From positions 1-58,382 of the forward strand of contig NZ_VZPF01000025.1 in assembly GCF_008801695.1 (NCBI RefSeq): a stretch of DNA of 58,382 bases, in the 5' to 3' direction. Made by a program: the position numbers and the translations under genes. Positions 36,866 through 45,559 of the stretch are shown in pieces. The notes below the pieces were generated by a model, which saw only the letters and a list, made by a program, of their open reading frames with translations, had not been told where the DNA came from and ran no database searches. The DNA comes from Pantoea stewartii subsp. stewartii (GTDB lineage: Bacteria; Pseudomonadota; Gammaproteobacteria; Enterobacterales; Enterobacteriaceae). Numbering within the stretch: position 1 is the stretch's first letter; each line of letters opens with the position of its first letter.

Positions 36866-38974
36866 TTATGGATTATGCGTCGTCGGGCGCTGTGCCTTCG
36901 CGGGGGCAATCGCCAGTACCGCGCCGCCGCGCCCCGCATTGTTCAAATTATCAGCCAGCTTGCGCATCATCAGCGCATTGTCACGCGCATAAGGTGAAGA
37001 CTGAATTTGCTGATCGAGTAGCTGGCTTAAGTGCCAGTCAAGCTGCTGCAAATCCCGCGCGCTGACCTTTTCAGGTAACGAACGCTGCAGATTTTGCAGG
37101 AGCCAGGCCCGTAGAAATTCCCCATCGTAGTTTCTGGGCTGATACAGCATCTGATAAGCGCGGAGCGCATTACGACTGTATTCATTGTCATCACCGGGAT
37201 CGTTACGCAGCAGGTTGGTGATCTGCTGAGCGACCCGGGGCAGCAGTAAAGACTTAAGCGCATTTTGATAAAGCGCCCAGGCGGCATCGCTGACCTGATT
37301 GCCACGATATAAGCCTGCCCGCATAGTAAGCGGCGGATTATCGAGAGAAAACTGGTCGGACACCGGTAACTTCACCAGGTTATTCAGAAAGGGTAGCAGA
37401 TCAAAAATATTATCAGCGGGCTGATGTATCACTTGCTGACTTTGTGCAGAAATTGCCGGTACGCGCGCGGTAACCTGCTGCAGATAATGCTGGTTCTGAT
37501 AGTAGCTGATCAACCACAGTCCGCTCATGATCACCAGCGCCCCGGCCAGCATGCCATAGCCAATCCAGTGCAGGAGCTGATTACGGTATTCCCAGCGGCG
37601 ATTGCTGCCCGCCAGACCACTTTCTTTAAACACCAGATTGCTCAGCAAATCACGAATAAAAAAGCTCTGGCCTTTATTGCCGGGAATAGGGCTGTTGCGG
37701 TTGACCCGATCCCAGGCGGCAATCGAGTGAGCCCCCGCCTGACGCAGTTGCAGTTTGCGGCTCAGCTCGCCCATCACGCGGTCAAAAGGCAAACCTTCCT
37801 GTGTACCGCTGGTAAAGAACAGTCCACGAGGATTCCAGGCCACGGTCTCAGAACGCGGGGAAAAAATGCTGTCCAGGTATTCGCTGAGCAGGGGACGCAG
37901 CGAAGCAAACTCCTGCGGAAACAGAAAACATTCTGCCCGCTCATTGAGGTCGCGCTCATGGGTCATTTGCCCGGCCAGTTGCTGCTGCAGTTGCTGTTTT
38001 AACTGGGTAAACTGCCCCTCGAAGTGAAGATGCCAGTCCTGCTTGTGTGGCTTACCGGCTTCCCAGGGAAACGTGAAGCCCCAGATAGCATCGCGGCGGG
38101 CCTTCTCCATGCTGCCAAAATAACTCATAAAGCCTTTCAGCAGGTCGGTTTTGGTCACCATGACATAGACGGGAAAATGAATACCGGTGTGCTGATGCAG
38201 TTCGTTCAGCCGTTCGCGCAGGGCGTTCGCCTGTTCGTAACGCGCCTCAGCCGAATCGCTGAGTAAATCCGCGACGCTGATGGTCAGGATGACGCCGTTG
38301 ATCGGCTGCCGCGCCCGATAGCGCTTCAGCAGATTGATAAAACTCTGCCACTCGCTGGCATCGCGTGCCCGCTGGCTTTCCTGTAACGCATAGCGCCCGG
38401 CGGTATCGATCAGCACGGCGCTGTCGGTGAACCACCAGTCGCAGTGTCGGGTACCGCCGACGCCGCGAACGGCCTCGTTGCCGAACGTATCGGTCAGGGG
38501 AAATTTCAGGCCGGCATTGAGCAGAGCGGTGGTTTTACCGGCACCCGGCGCACCAATCATCAGATACCAGGGAAGCTGATAGAGGTAATTGGCGTTAATC
38601 CGTGCCCACAGGCTGCCCTGGCGTCGGCCAAAATGGGTGCGCTTGAGGCGCATGGCCGCCTCACTAAAGCGCTGGCTGAGCAGCGCCTCAGTGGCCTGCC
38701 GTTCCGCCGGATCGTCGCTCTCTGCTACCTGCAACCGGTCAAGCAGGCGACTGTTGAACCAGGCACGGTACAGCGCAGGAATCAACTGAAAACCAATCCA
38801 GAGAAGATAAAGCAGACTGACCACAATCTTGCGGTGTAGCGCGGGTTCAAGCGGGCGGGTTTCATTCCACGCGATAAGCGGTCCCAGCATCCACAGCAGG
38901 CAACTCAGTGCCGTGACGCCAATAAAGCTCCACAGCAGCCGATGCGTTAAGAATAAGCGGAAAGAAGCGCGCAT
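36866..38974 (-). CDS. tssM: Short TssM (IcmF/VasK-like) membrane ATPase
   Basis: 702 residues, against roughly 1100-1200 in complete TssM proteins. Two N-terminal membrane helices (to about residue 70), a cytoplasmic NTPase domain with Walker A GAPGAGKTTALLNAG at 141-155, DTAGRYAL and MVTKTDLLKGF, and a third helix at about 469-492 are intact. The periplasmic part is only about 210 residues and lacks the long C-terminal half that contacts TssJ and the outer membrane. The end is clean: stop, then a good ribosome-binding site for tagF, so this is not an obvious frameshift. Start overlaps the tssL stop. Confidence 0.88.
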   Translation of the reverse strand: MRASFRLFLTHRLLWSFIGVTALSCLLWMLGPLIAWNETRPLEPALHRKIVVSLLYLLWIGFQLIPALYRAWFNSRLLDRLQVAESDDPAERQATEALLSQRFSEAAMRLKRTHFGRRQGSLWARINANYLYQLPWYLMIGAPGAGKTTALLNAGLKFPLTDTFGNEAVRGVGGTRHCDWWFTDSAVLIDTAGRYALQESQRARDASEWQSFINLLKRYRARQPINGVILTISVADLLSDSAEARYEQANALRERLNELHQHTGIHFPVYVMVTKTDLLKGFMSYFGSMEKARRDAIWGFTFPWEAGKPHKQDWHLHFEGQFTQLKQQLQQQLAGQMTHERDLNERAECFLFPQEFASLRPLLSEYLDSIFSPRSETVAWNPRGLFFTSGTQEGLPFDRVMGELSRKLQLRQAGAHSIAAWDRVNRNSPIPGNKGQSFFIRDLLSNLVFKESGLAGSNRRWEYRNQLLHWIGYGMLAGALVIMSGLWLISYYQNQHYLQQVTARVPAISAQSQQVIHQPADNIFDLLPFLNNLVKLPVSDQFSLDNPPLTMRAGLYRGNQVSDAAWALYQNALKSLLLPRVAQQITNLLRNDPGDDNEYSRNALRAYQMLYQPRNYDGEFLRAWLLQNLQRSLPEKVSARDLQQLDWHLSQLLDQQIQSSPYARDNALMMRKLADNLNNAGRGGAVLAIAPAKAQRPTTHNP

Positions 38975-40191
38975 CAGGGTGTTCCTTGGTGAGTACTCAG
39001 TGTTTCAGGTGCGGCAAACAGCGTAATTTCAACACGGCGATTACGGGTACGGTTCTCGCTGCTGTCGTTGGGCAGCAGCGGATCGCTGTCGCCGCGGCCT
39101 TCTGACCGGAGCACGTGTGAATCGGCCAGTTGCACCTGCAGTAACTGGCTAATCGCCCGGGCACGGGCGAAAGAGAATTCATAGTTTGAGGCAAACCGAC
39201 TGCCGTCAACAGGCTGATCGTCGGTAAACACCGACACCAGAATGGTGCCTTTGACGTCTTTCATCGCTGCGGAGACCCGCGCCAGAAGCGCCCGGCCCAC
39301 CGGATTAATCACCGTGCCCTGTTCGGCAAACAGCTTGTCTGCCGGGATAATCACTTTGCTGCCAAACGCACCGTCGCTGACTTCGAGCTGGCCGGCGGCG
39401 ATCACGTCATTTAACCGCTGACGTAAGTCGAGCAGCGCCTGTGGCGAAGAAGGGCGACGATTCATCATGATTTGTGGCAACGGCATATTATACAGACTGC
39501 GCAGCAGAGGCTCAGCCGCATTGCCGAGCCGCCAGTTGAGTCCGCTGTAAATCAGGCAGCCGATCAGGGCGACCAGCATGGCACAGGCCCAGAGTGGCAC
39601 CATCGGACGGGCCAGCGTATTAACCAGCGGATGTACCTGCACCAGCGGCGTGGACTCCGTGGTTTGCTGCGCACGGGTTTCGTCGATCAGCGCTTTTAAC
39701 CTTGCCCGCAGGCTGTCGCACTGCGCCCGGCCTTTTTCACTGCCCCGGTAACGCCCTTCATAACCCAGCAGCAGGCAGTAATTAATAATTTCCAGCAGCC
39801 AAAGGTGCTGCTGAGGGCTTTGTGAAATGCGTGAAAGCAGCTGGAAGAACTTTTCGCCGCCCCAGCTTTCATTATGGAAGGTCACCAGCATGCCGTTGCC
39901 GGACCAGACGCCGCGCGTGCCCCATGGCGTTTGCGCGGCGGCTTCATCCAGGGCACTGCACACACAGTACCGTGCACCGATGATCATCTCAAACGGCAGG
40001 CCTGCCTGCTTGCAGCGTTGTTCAAACAGGCGGATTTCATCAGTCAGAGACTGACGTAAACCTGCCGGGTCATCGTGGGTAGCAGCCTGACGAATTTGCA
40101 CCACCGCATTCAGCAGAGGCGCGGCCGCTTTAAGTAACAAATTTTCGCGACCAGAGGTCGTCACCTCACGCGGTGAAGATTCCACGCTCAT
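38974..40191 (-). CDS. tssL: TssL (DotU/ImpK-like) with C-terminal OmpA domain
   Basis: 405 residues. DotU cytoplasmic domain at about 15-175 (FEMIIGARYCVCSALDEAA, LLEIINYCLLLGYEGRYRG), one membrane helix at about 198-218, then an OmpA-like peptidoglycan-binding domain ending SENRTRNRRVEITLFA. Forms the inner-membrane complex with TssM, here anchored to peptidoglycan by itself. First gene of the leftward seven-gene cluster. Confidence 0.92.
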   Translation of the reverse strand: MSVESSPREVTTSGRENLLLKAAAPLLNAVVQIRQAATHDDPAGLRQSLTDEIRLFEQRCKQAGLPFEMIIGARYCVCSALDEAAAQTPWGTRGVWSGNGMLVTFHNESWGGEKFFQLLSRISQSPQQHLWLLEIINYCLLLGYEGRYRGSEKGRAQCDSLRARLKALIDETRAQQTTESTPLVQVHPLVNTLARPMVPLWACAMLVALIGCLIYSGLNWRLGNAAEPLLRSLYNMPLPQIMMNRRPSSPQALLDLRQRLNDVIAAGQLEVSDGAFGSKVIIPADKLFAEQGTVINPVGRALLARVSAAMKDVKGTILVSVFTDDQPVDGSRFASNYEFSFARARAISQLLQVQLADSHVLRSEGRGDSDPLLPNDSSENRTRNRRVEITLFAAPETLSTHQGTP

Positions 40192-41131
40192 GGCTGTGTG
40201 TACTTCCCGCGTTGCGTTGCGCGTCCGGCAGTATGCGCAGGACGGCAGGGGTTAAATTTCATCAGTTCATGATCCAGGTTGCCGTCGTGACAGGACCGCA
40301 GTGTCTGCTGTCGCCACCCACGTCAACGCACAGGGGTTAAGTTATCTGGCCATGCAAATGCGTGCTGCCTCGCGTGTCACCGTCAGGACGATGGTTCACA
40401 CCGGTGGTCAGCTCAACCTCGCCGGGAGCCTGCCCGCGGATATCACCGCAATGGCATATCCGTATCGGCAACGTCGGGGTAGACCGGGGCTGTGTTGAGC
40501 CTTTGCCCGCGCGGCCTGACTCAGGCAAGGGCGGTGGGCATGTCCCGAACAGGGCGCGCACGTTCCACTGCACGTCACCGGCGAATCGGCATTGACCGAG
40601 GAGGGGGCGTTTTGCTGCCGGACAAAAAATGTGCAGCTAACGGGCAAAACGCTAAATGATTTTTCACCCTTTTCCTCACGTCAGTGTCTCTGCCTGCACC
40701 ATGTTTATCACACGTATCGCGCCTCCTCATCGGGAGGCGCACAGCCGGGCAGGTGATCTGTTCAGAGACAAGGCCGCTCATGGTCACTCTTTACAGCGCT
40801 CAGTCTACCTAAGACTTTTGAGAATTCAAACCATTGCACCCAATGATATAGCATGGTAATGGCTGTTTAGCCCGTTCCTTGTGCAGGGGCTTCAGGGATG
40901 GCGCCTCCGGGGCAGTATCGGGCGCATTACTCGCGACATTTCGCCTCAAAAAAGCGGGTGATCCCATCCCTGCCACGGCCCGGCGGCCTGGGTAAAAGAA
41001 TAAGCCGCGTTAACCACTTTACACCGCAGTGAGAAACGGAAAGGGCGGAACGTGCGGCACAAGCCGTCAGGCTAAGAAAAGACGGCACGGCTTTTGCTTG
41101 ACTCCTTTTTTGTACGAAAAGGGGGTGAGCA
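40192..41131. other. 940-bp gene-poor region between tssL and nasR
   Basis: No convincing gene. On plus, 40301-40498 reads a 65-codon frame (with AQGLSYLAMQMR and TGGQLNLAGSLPADITAM) that faintly resembles haemagglutinin or adhesin repeats but has no start context, so it may be a gene ruin. A perfect 8-bp stem GCGCCTCC/GGAGGCGC lies at 40719-40740 without a T run. The right end holds the nasR promoter, the left end must hold the promoter of the tssL-ppkA cluster. Confidence 0.5.
41083..41098 (+). promoter_or_regulatory. Candidate sigma-54 promoter of nasR
   Basis: CGGCACGGCTTTTGCT has GG at 41084-41085 and GC at 41096-41097 with the required ten bases between, and near-consensus flanks (TGGCACG-N4-TTGCW). 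It lies 34 bases before the nasR ATG. Would place nasR under nitrogen control like its target operon. Confidence 0.55.
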
Positions 41132-42355
41132 ATGGATGACGCACTGAGCTGGGTGCAGGCCTCACGGCAAAGCGATATTGCCAGCCTGCAACGCCTTCGC
41201 CAGACCGGTAAACTCATTACCACCGTCAGCGAACTGGTGCATCAGCTTCAGCGTGAGCGGGGGGCGAGCACTCTGTGGATTTGTTCTGAAGGCCGGCTTT
41301 ACGGTGAGCAGCGGCTCGCCAGTGAGCAGGATGTGACGCGCTGCCAACGGGATTTTTGCCAGGCCTTACCCAAAGCCGAAGCCCAGCCGGGATACAGCCG
41401 GTTCTGTAACCTGATCGCTGCCGCGCTGCAGGCCCTGGCCGGGTTACCGGCGTTGCGCCAGCAGATTACGCAACAACAGATTGTGCACGCGCAGGCCGTT
41501 GCGGCATTTAACACAATTATCCGTAGCTTACTGAACCTGGTCTTTGAAGCCGCCGACACCGCCAGCCATCCTGACATTACCCGCGCGCTCATTGCGCTGT
41601 TCAGCTTTATGCAGGGCAAAGAGCTGGCGGGACAGGAGCGCGCTCTGGGAGCGGCTGGCTTTGCCGCCGGCCAGTTCAGCGCCGAGCAACGCAGCGCCAT
41701 GGTGGCCTTAATTGAAGCACAGGAACAAAGTTTTTCGACGTTCCAGCAGTTTGCCGATGAGGCGGTTTTGCACCACTGGCAGCCGCTGGCGCAGGCCAGT
41801 CGCGAGATTGAACGACTGCGGCGCATTGCCTGTACAGACGGGCGGCGGGATGACAGCGGCGCACCGCACTGGTTTTCACTGCTGTCACAGCGTATCGATC
41901 AAATGAAACTGCTGGAGGATCAGCTGTCAGCCACGCTGATGTCGCGCTGCCGCGAGGCGATCGCACTGGCACAGCATCAGGCCGCTGAACCCCTGCATGT
42001 GGCACAGTCGGGCTGCAATTTTACGTTATATGTCTCCGGGGCGGACTGGCTGGCTGCCGAGTCCGGTGCGCTGAACAGCGACGGGCTGGCGCCCCAGCTC
42101 GGTCGCTCGCTGCTGTCGTTGATCGCGGAGCAGTCCCAGCGTTTGCAGCATCAGGCCAATGAGCTGGCCACTCTGCGCGCCACGCTGGAAGAGCGCAAAC
42201 TGCTCGACCAGGCTAAAAACTGGCTGATGCAGCAGCATGGGTTGAGTGAAGAGCACGCCTGGCAACGGCTGCGTAAAAGCGCGATGGATCAGAACAAACG
42301 GCTGCCGGAAATCGCTCAGGCGATCGTCACGGTGGCCGCCACGATGAAGAGGTAA
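41132..42355 (+). CDS. nasR: Nitrate/nitrite-responsive antiterminator NasR
   Basis: 407 residues. N-terminal NIT sensor domain (about 30-280, LQRERGASTLWICSEG), which binds nitrate or nitrite, and a C-terminal ANTAR RNA-binding domain (ALEERKLLDQAKNWLMQQHGLSEEHAWQRLRKSAMDQNKRL shortened here: the motif runs about residues 350-405). In Klebsiella oxytoca NasR prevents termination in the nasF leader when nitrate or nitrite is present. The target hairpin is visible about 160 bases after its stop. Confidence 0.95.
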   Translation: MDDALSWVQASRQSDIASLQRLRQTGKLITTVSELVHQLQRERGASTLWICSEGRLYGEQRLASEQDVTRCQRDFCQALPKAEAQPGYSRFCNLIAAALQALAGLPALRQQITQQQIVHAQAVAAFNTIIRSLLNLVFEAADTASHPDITRALIALFSFMQGKELAGQERALGAAGFAAGQFSAEQRSAMVALIEAQEQSFSTFQQFADEAVLHHWQPLAQASREIERLRRIACTDGRRDDSGAPHWFSLLSQRIDQMKLLEDQLSATLMSRCREAIALAQHQAAEPLHVAQSGCNFTLYVSGADWLAAESGALNSDGLAPQLGRSLLSLIAEQSQRLQHQANELATLRATLEERKLLDQAKNWLMQQHGLSEEHAWQRLRKSAMDQNKRLPEIAQAIVTVAATMKR

Positions 42356-42370
42356 CTCGAAAGCGTTAGC

Positions 42371-42409
42371 TGCACAATGCTTGTGCGTGATCTGCGTCAC
42401 CAATGTGCA
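42371..42409 (+). promoter_or_regulatory. Two NtrC-type enhancer sites upstream of nasF
   Basis: TGCACAATGCTTGTGCG (42371-42387) fits the NtrC consensus TGCAC-N7-GTGCA with one mismatch, and TGCGTCACCAATGTGCA (42393-42409) fits its right half exactly. Centres are 22 bases apart (two helical turns) and about 85-105 bases upstream of the sigma-54 promoter. Confidence 0.75.
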
Positions 42410-42471
42410 AAATCGGTTAAAAACTCACCAGAGAAAACCCTGAAGCGCCACGCGCAGGACCGTTTCAAAGC

Positions 42472-42486
42472 TGGCACGCGGTTTGC
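42472..42486 (+). promoter_or_regulatory. Sigma-54 promoter of the nas operon
   Basis: TGGCACGCGGTTTGC: GG at 42473-42474, GC at 42485-42486, ten bases between, exact TGGCAC and TTGC boxes. Transcription should begin near 42498, giving a leader of about 118 bases before nasF. Confidence 0.9.
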
Positions 42487-42511
42487 TTTACCTTACTGAG
42501 TGTGTGCATTT

Positions 42512-42533
42512 GCTTTGCCAACGGCGGTAAAGC
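42512..42533 (+). ncRNA. ANTAR-target hexaloop hairpin in the nasF leader
   Basis: GCTTTGCC (42512-42519) pairs with GGTAAAGC (42526-42533) around the six-base loop AACGGC. Hexaloops with A at position 1 and G at position 4 are the known recognition mark of ANTAR proteins such as NasR. The second hexaloop of the dual motif should overlap the 5' side of the terminator stem. Confidence 0.8.
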
Positions 42534-42546
42534 GAGTGCTTTGGAT

Positions 42547-42594
42547 AAAGGCGTCCATCTCCCTGTGAAAGCAGTGGAGAGGACGCCTTTTTTT
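42547..42594 (+). terminator. Leader terminator (attenuator) of nasF
   Basis: AAAGGCGTCC (42547-42556) and GGACGCCTTT (42581-42590) with inner pairing TCTCC/GGAGA and CTG/CAG make a long stem ending in T7. Transcription stops here unless NasR with nitrate or nitrite frees polymerase. Confidence 0.92.
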
Positions 42595-42615
42595 ATTTCC
42601 TGAGGGTGGCAAAAA

Positions 42616-43878
42616 ATGAGCAAATCGCCAGTTTCACTGTCTCGTCGTCAACTGCTGTTATCCAGCGCCGCCGTTGGCGGGCTGTGGCTGTTGCCGGGAT
42701 TGCGCAACGCCGTATGGGCGGCGGGTTCCGATGCGCCAGAAAAAGCCACCGTGCGGGTGGGATTTATTCCGCTGACCGACTGTGCGCCGGTCGTCATGGC
42801 CTCGGTGAAAGGCTTTGACAAAAAATATGGTCTGACGCTACAGCCCAGTAAAGAAGCCAGTTGGGCAGCCGTCCGCGACAAGCTGATCTCCGGTGAGCTC
42901 GATGCGGCACACGTCCTGTACAGCCTGATCTATGGCCTGCAACTGGGCGTTGCCGGCCCGCAGCATGCGATGGCGAACCTGATGACGCTCAATAACAATG
43001 GCCAGGCGATCTCCTTGTCGAACCAGCTGAAAGCGCAGAAGGTTACCGATGCCGCCAGCCTGAAAAAGAGCATCGACAGCCAGGCCAAAGGCAGTCTCAC
43101 CTTTGCCCATACCTTTCCGACCAGCACCCACGCGATGTGGCTGTACTACTGGCTGGCGAATGCCGGTATCAATCCGTTTGATGACGTGCGCACCGTCGTC
43201 GTGCCGCCGCCGCAGATGGTGATGAATATGAAGATTGGCAATATGAGTGGCTTCTGTGTGGGCGAGCCGTGGAACCAGCGCTCCATCAGCGACGATATTG
43301 GTTTTACCGTCGCCACCAGTCAGCAGATTTGGCCCGATCATCCCGAAAAAATTCTCGGCACCCGCGCCGCGTGGGTGAAAGAGAACCCCAATACGGCGCG
43401 CGCGCTGACGGCGGCTGTCCTTGAGACGGCACGCTGGATCGATGCCTCCGATGATAACCGCCGCGAAACGGCGCAGGTGCTGGCCGGGCGCGCCTGGATC
43501 AACACCAAACCTGAGATTCTGCAAGGCCGCATGCTCGGCCAGTACGAAAACGGGCTGGGACAGAAATGGCAGGATCCGCATGCGATGCGCTTCTTCCATG
43601 ACGGCAGCGTCAGTTTCCCGTATCTGTCCGATGGTATGTGGTTCCTTACCCAGCTTAAGCGCTGGGGAATGCTGACCCAGGATCCGGACTACCTGGCTGT
43701 CGCAAAGCAGATCAACCAGATCGATATCTACAAACAGGCTGCCAGCGCTGTCGGCAACGTCACGTTGCCCGGCAGTGAGATGCGCAGCAGCACCCTGATG
43801 GACGGCAAAGTATGGGATGGATTGAATCCTGCCGCTTACGCTGCCAGCTTTGCCATTAACCATAAAGAGAGGTCGTGA
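42616..43878 (+). CDS. nasF: Nitrate/nitrite ABC transporter substrate-binding protein
   Basis: 420 residues of the NrtA/CmpA type. Twin-arginine signal SRRQLLLSS at residues 9-17, so it is exported folded by Tat. The binding-fold segments VRVGFIPLTDCAPVVMA, STHAMWLYYWLANAGINP and GFCVGEPWNQRSI match NrtA. TGAGGGTGG precedes the ATG. First gene of the nas operon, its stop overlaps nasE (TGATG). Confidence 0.95.
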   Translation: MSKSPVSLSRRQLLLSSAAVGGLWLLPGLRNAVWAAGSDAPEKATVRVGFIPLTDCAPVVMASVKGFDKKYGLTLQPSKEASWAAVRDKLISGELDAAHVLYSLIYGLQLGVAGPQHAMANLMTLNNNGQAISLSNQLKAQKVTDAASLKKSIDSQAKGSLTFAHTFPTSTHAMWLYYWLANAGINPFDDVRTVVVPPPQMVMNMKIGNMSGFCVGEPWNQRSISDDIGFTVATSQQIWPDHPEKILGTRAAWVKENPNTARALTAAVLETARWIDASDDNRRETAQVLAGRAWINTKPEILQGRMLGQYENGLGQKWQDPHAMRFFHDGSVSFPYLSDGMWFLTQLKRWGMLTQDPDYLAVAKQINQIDIYKQAASAVGNVTLPGSEMRSSTLMDGKVWDGLNPAAYAASFAINHKERS

Positions 43879-44750
43879 TGAAAACCCAGACTCGCTCGCT
43901 GGCGCAGCCTGAGACGCTGCCCACCCACGCCACCGTGGTGCCCCTTCAGGTGACGCCAAAAAAGATGCGTTCACCTGCGCGCCTGCGTCCGTTTTTGCAG
44001 CGTGCCATTCCCGCGCTGTGCGGTGTGCTGCTTCTGCTCCTGATCTGGCAGATCGCGGCGCTTTCCAGCAAAGGCTTTCCCGGCCCGTACGCCACCTGGG
44101 AGGCGGCGAAAGTCCTGTTCGCCGATCCGTTCTATAACAACGGTCCCAACGATCAGGGCATCGGCTGGAATGTGCTGGCCTCGCTGCAGCGCGTGGCTGT
44201 CGGCTTTGGTCTGGCCGCGCTGGTGGGGATTCCCGCAGGCTTTCTGCTGGGGCGTTTTACCTTTGTGGCACGCATGTTCAATCCGGTTATCGCGCTACTG
44301 CGCCCGGTAAGCCCGCTGGCCTGGCTGCCTATCGGCCTGCTGCTGTTTCAGCGCGCCGAACCGGCCTCCAGCTGGACCATTTTTATCTGTTCCATCTGGC
44401 CGATGATTATCAATACCGCAGAAGGCGTACAGCGCATTCCCCAGGATTACCTCAACGTGGCGCGCGTGCTGCAACTGTCGGAATGGACCATCCTGCGCCG
44501 CATCCTGTTTCCCGCCGTTCTGCCAGCGGTGCTGACCGGGGTCCGCCTGTCGATTGGCATCGCCTGGCTGGTGATCGTGGCCGCCGAAATGCTGACGGGC
44601 GGCCTGGGGATCGGCTTCTGGATCTGGAACGAGTGGAACAACCTCAATGTTGAAAACATCCTGATTGCCATTTTGCTGATTGGCGTCGTTGGCCTGCTAC
44701 TGGAGCAGGGACTGATGCTGCTGGCGCGTCGTTTTAGCTGGGATAAATAA
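43878..44750 (+). CDS. nasE: Nitrate/nitrite ABC transporter permease
   Basis: 290 residues of the NrtB/SsuC family with about six membrane helices after a polar N-terminal tail. The EAA-type loop is NVARVLQLSEWTILRRILFPAVLPAVLTG. ATG 43878 is preferred over GTG 43875. Spaced ten bases from nasD. Confidence 0.95.
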   Translation: MKTQTRSLAQPETLPTHATVVPLQVTPKKMRSPARLRPFLQRAIPALCGVLLLLLIWQIAALSSKGFPGPYATWEAAKVLFADPFYNNGPNDQGIGWNVLASLQRVAVGFGLAALVGIPAGFLLGRFTFVARMFNPVIALLRPVSPLAWLPIGLLLFQRAEPASSWTIFICSIWPMIINTAEGVQRIPQDYLNVARVLQLSEWTILRRILFPAVLPAVLTGVRLSIGIAWLVIVAAEMLTGGLGIGFWIWNEWNNLNVENILIAILLIGVVGLLLEQGLMLLARRFSWDK

Positions 44751-44760
44751 GGGGAACACT

Positions 44761-45549
44761 ATGCAACCTATCATTCGTGTACAGCAGGTCAGCCAGCGTT
44801 TTACCACCTCCGGCGGCGATTTTCTGGCGCTCGATAATGTCAGCTTTGATCTTCATCAGGGGGAAACGCTGAGCCTGATCGGTCACTCCGGCTGTGGTAA
44901 ATCCACGCTGCTCAACCTGATCGCCGGTTTAACCCGGCCTACCAGCGGTGTCCTGTTATGCGATAACCGCGAAGTCACCGGCCCCGGCCCTGAGCGCGCC
45001 GTTGTGTTTCAAAACCACTCGCTGTTGCCCTGGCTGACGGCTTATCAAAACGTTGAGCTGGCGGTCGAGCAGGTGTTCAAAGGCAAGATGAACAAGGCCG
45101 AAAGGCGTGACTGGATCGAGCACAACCTCAACCAGGTGCAAATGAGTCATGCCATGCATAAGCGCCCCGGCGAGATCTCCGGCGGCATGAAGCAGCGCGT
45201 CGGCATCGCACGCGCGCTGGCAATGAAACCTCGCGTGCTGCTGCTGGACGAACCCTTCGGTGCGCTGGATGCCTTAACGCGCGCGCATCTGCAGGACAGC
45301 GTCATGCGCATCCAGCAGGCGCTGAACACCACCATCGTCCTGATTACCCATGATGTGGATGAAGCCGTGTTGCTGTCCGATCGGGTGCTGATGATGACCA
45401 ATGGCCCGGCGGCGCAGGTGGGCGACATCCTGACGATTGACCTGGCCCGGCCGCGTTCACGCGTGGCGCTGGCGGATGATGTGCGTTATCACCAGCTGCG
45501 TCAGAAAGTGCTGCATTTTCTCTACGAAAAACAGACCTCGGCGGCATAA
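44761..45549 (+). CDS. nasD: Nitrate/nitrite ABC transporter ATPase
   Basis: 262 residues, NrtD/SsuB type. Walker A GHSGCGKST, Q-loop VFQNHSLLPWLTA, signature ISGGMKQRVGIARAL, Walker B VLLLDEPFGALDALTR, and the switch histidine LITHDVDEAV. Energises uptake through NasE. Confidence 0.96.
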   Translation: MQPIIRVQQVSQRFTTSGGDFLALDNVSFDLHQGETLSLIGHSGCGKSTLLNLIAGLTRPTSGVLLCDNREVTGPGPERAVVFQNHSLLPWLTAYQNVELAVEQVFKGKMNKAERRDWIEHNLNQVQMSHAMHKRPGEISGGMKQRVGIARALAMKPRVLLLDEPFGALDALTRAHLQDSVMRIQQALNTTIVLITHDVDEAVLLSDRVLMMTNGPAAQVGDILTIDLARPRSRVALADDVRYHQLRQKVLHFLYEKQTSAA

Positions 45550-45559
45550 GGACGACACC

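Noticed and set aside
40301..40498. 65-codon plus-strand frame as a haemagglutinin gene
   Set aside because: Similarity is only an impression, the frame is short and there is no start context. Mentioned as a possible ruin.
45437..45559. Upstream extension of the NasC frame
   Set aside because: These 41 codons lie inside nasD in another frame. ATG 45560 starts the conserved FAD-binding sequence.
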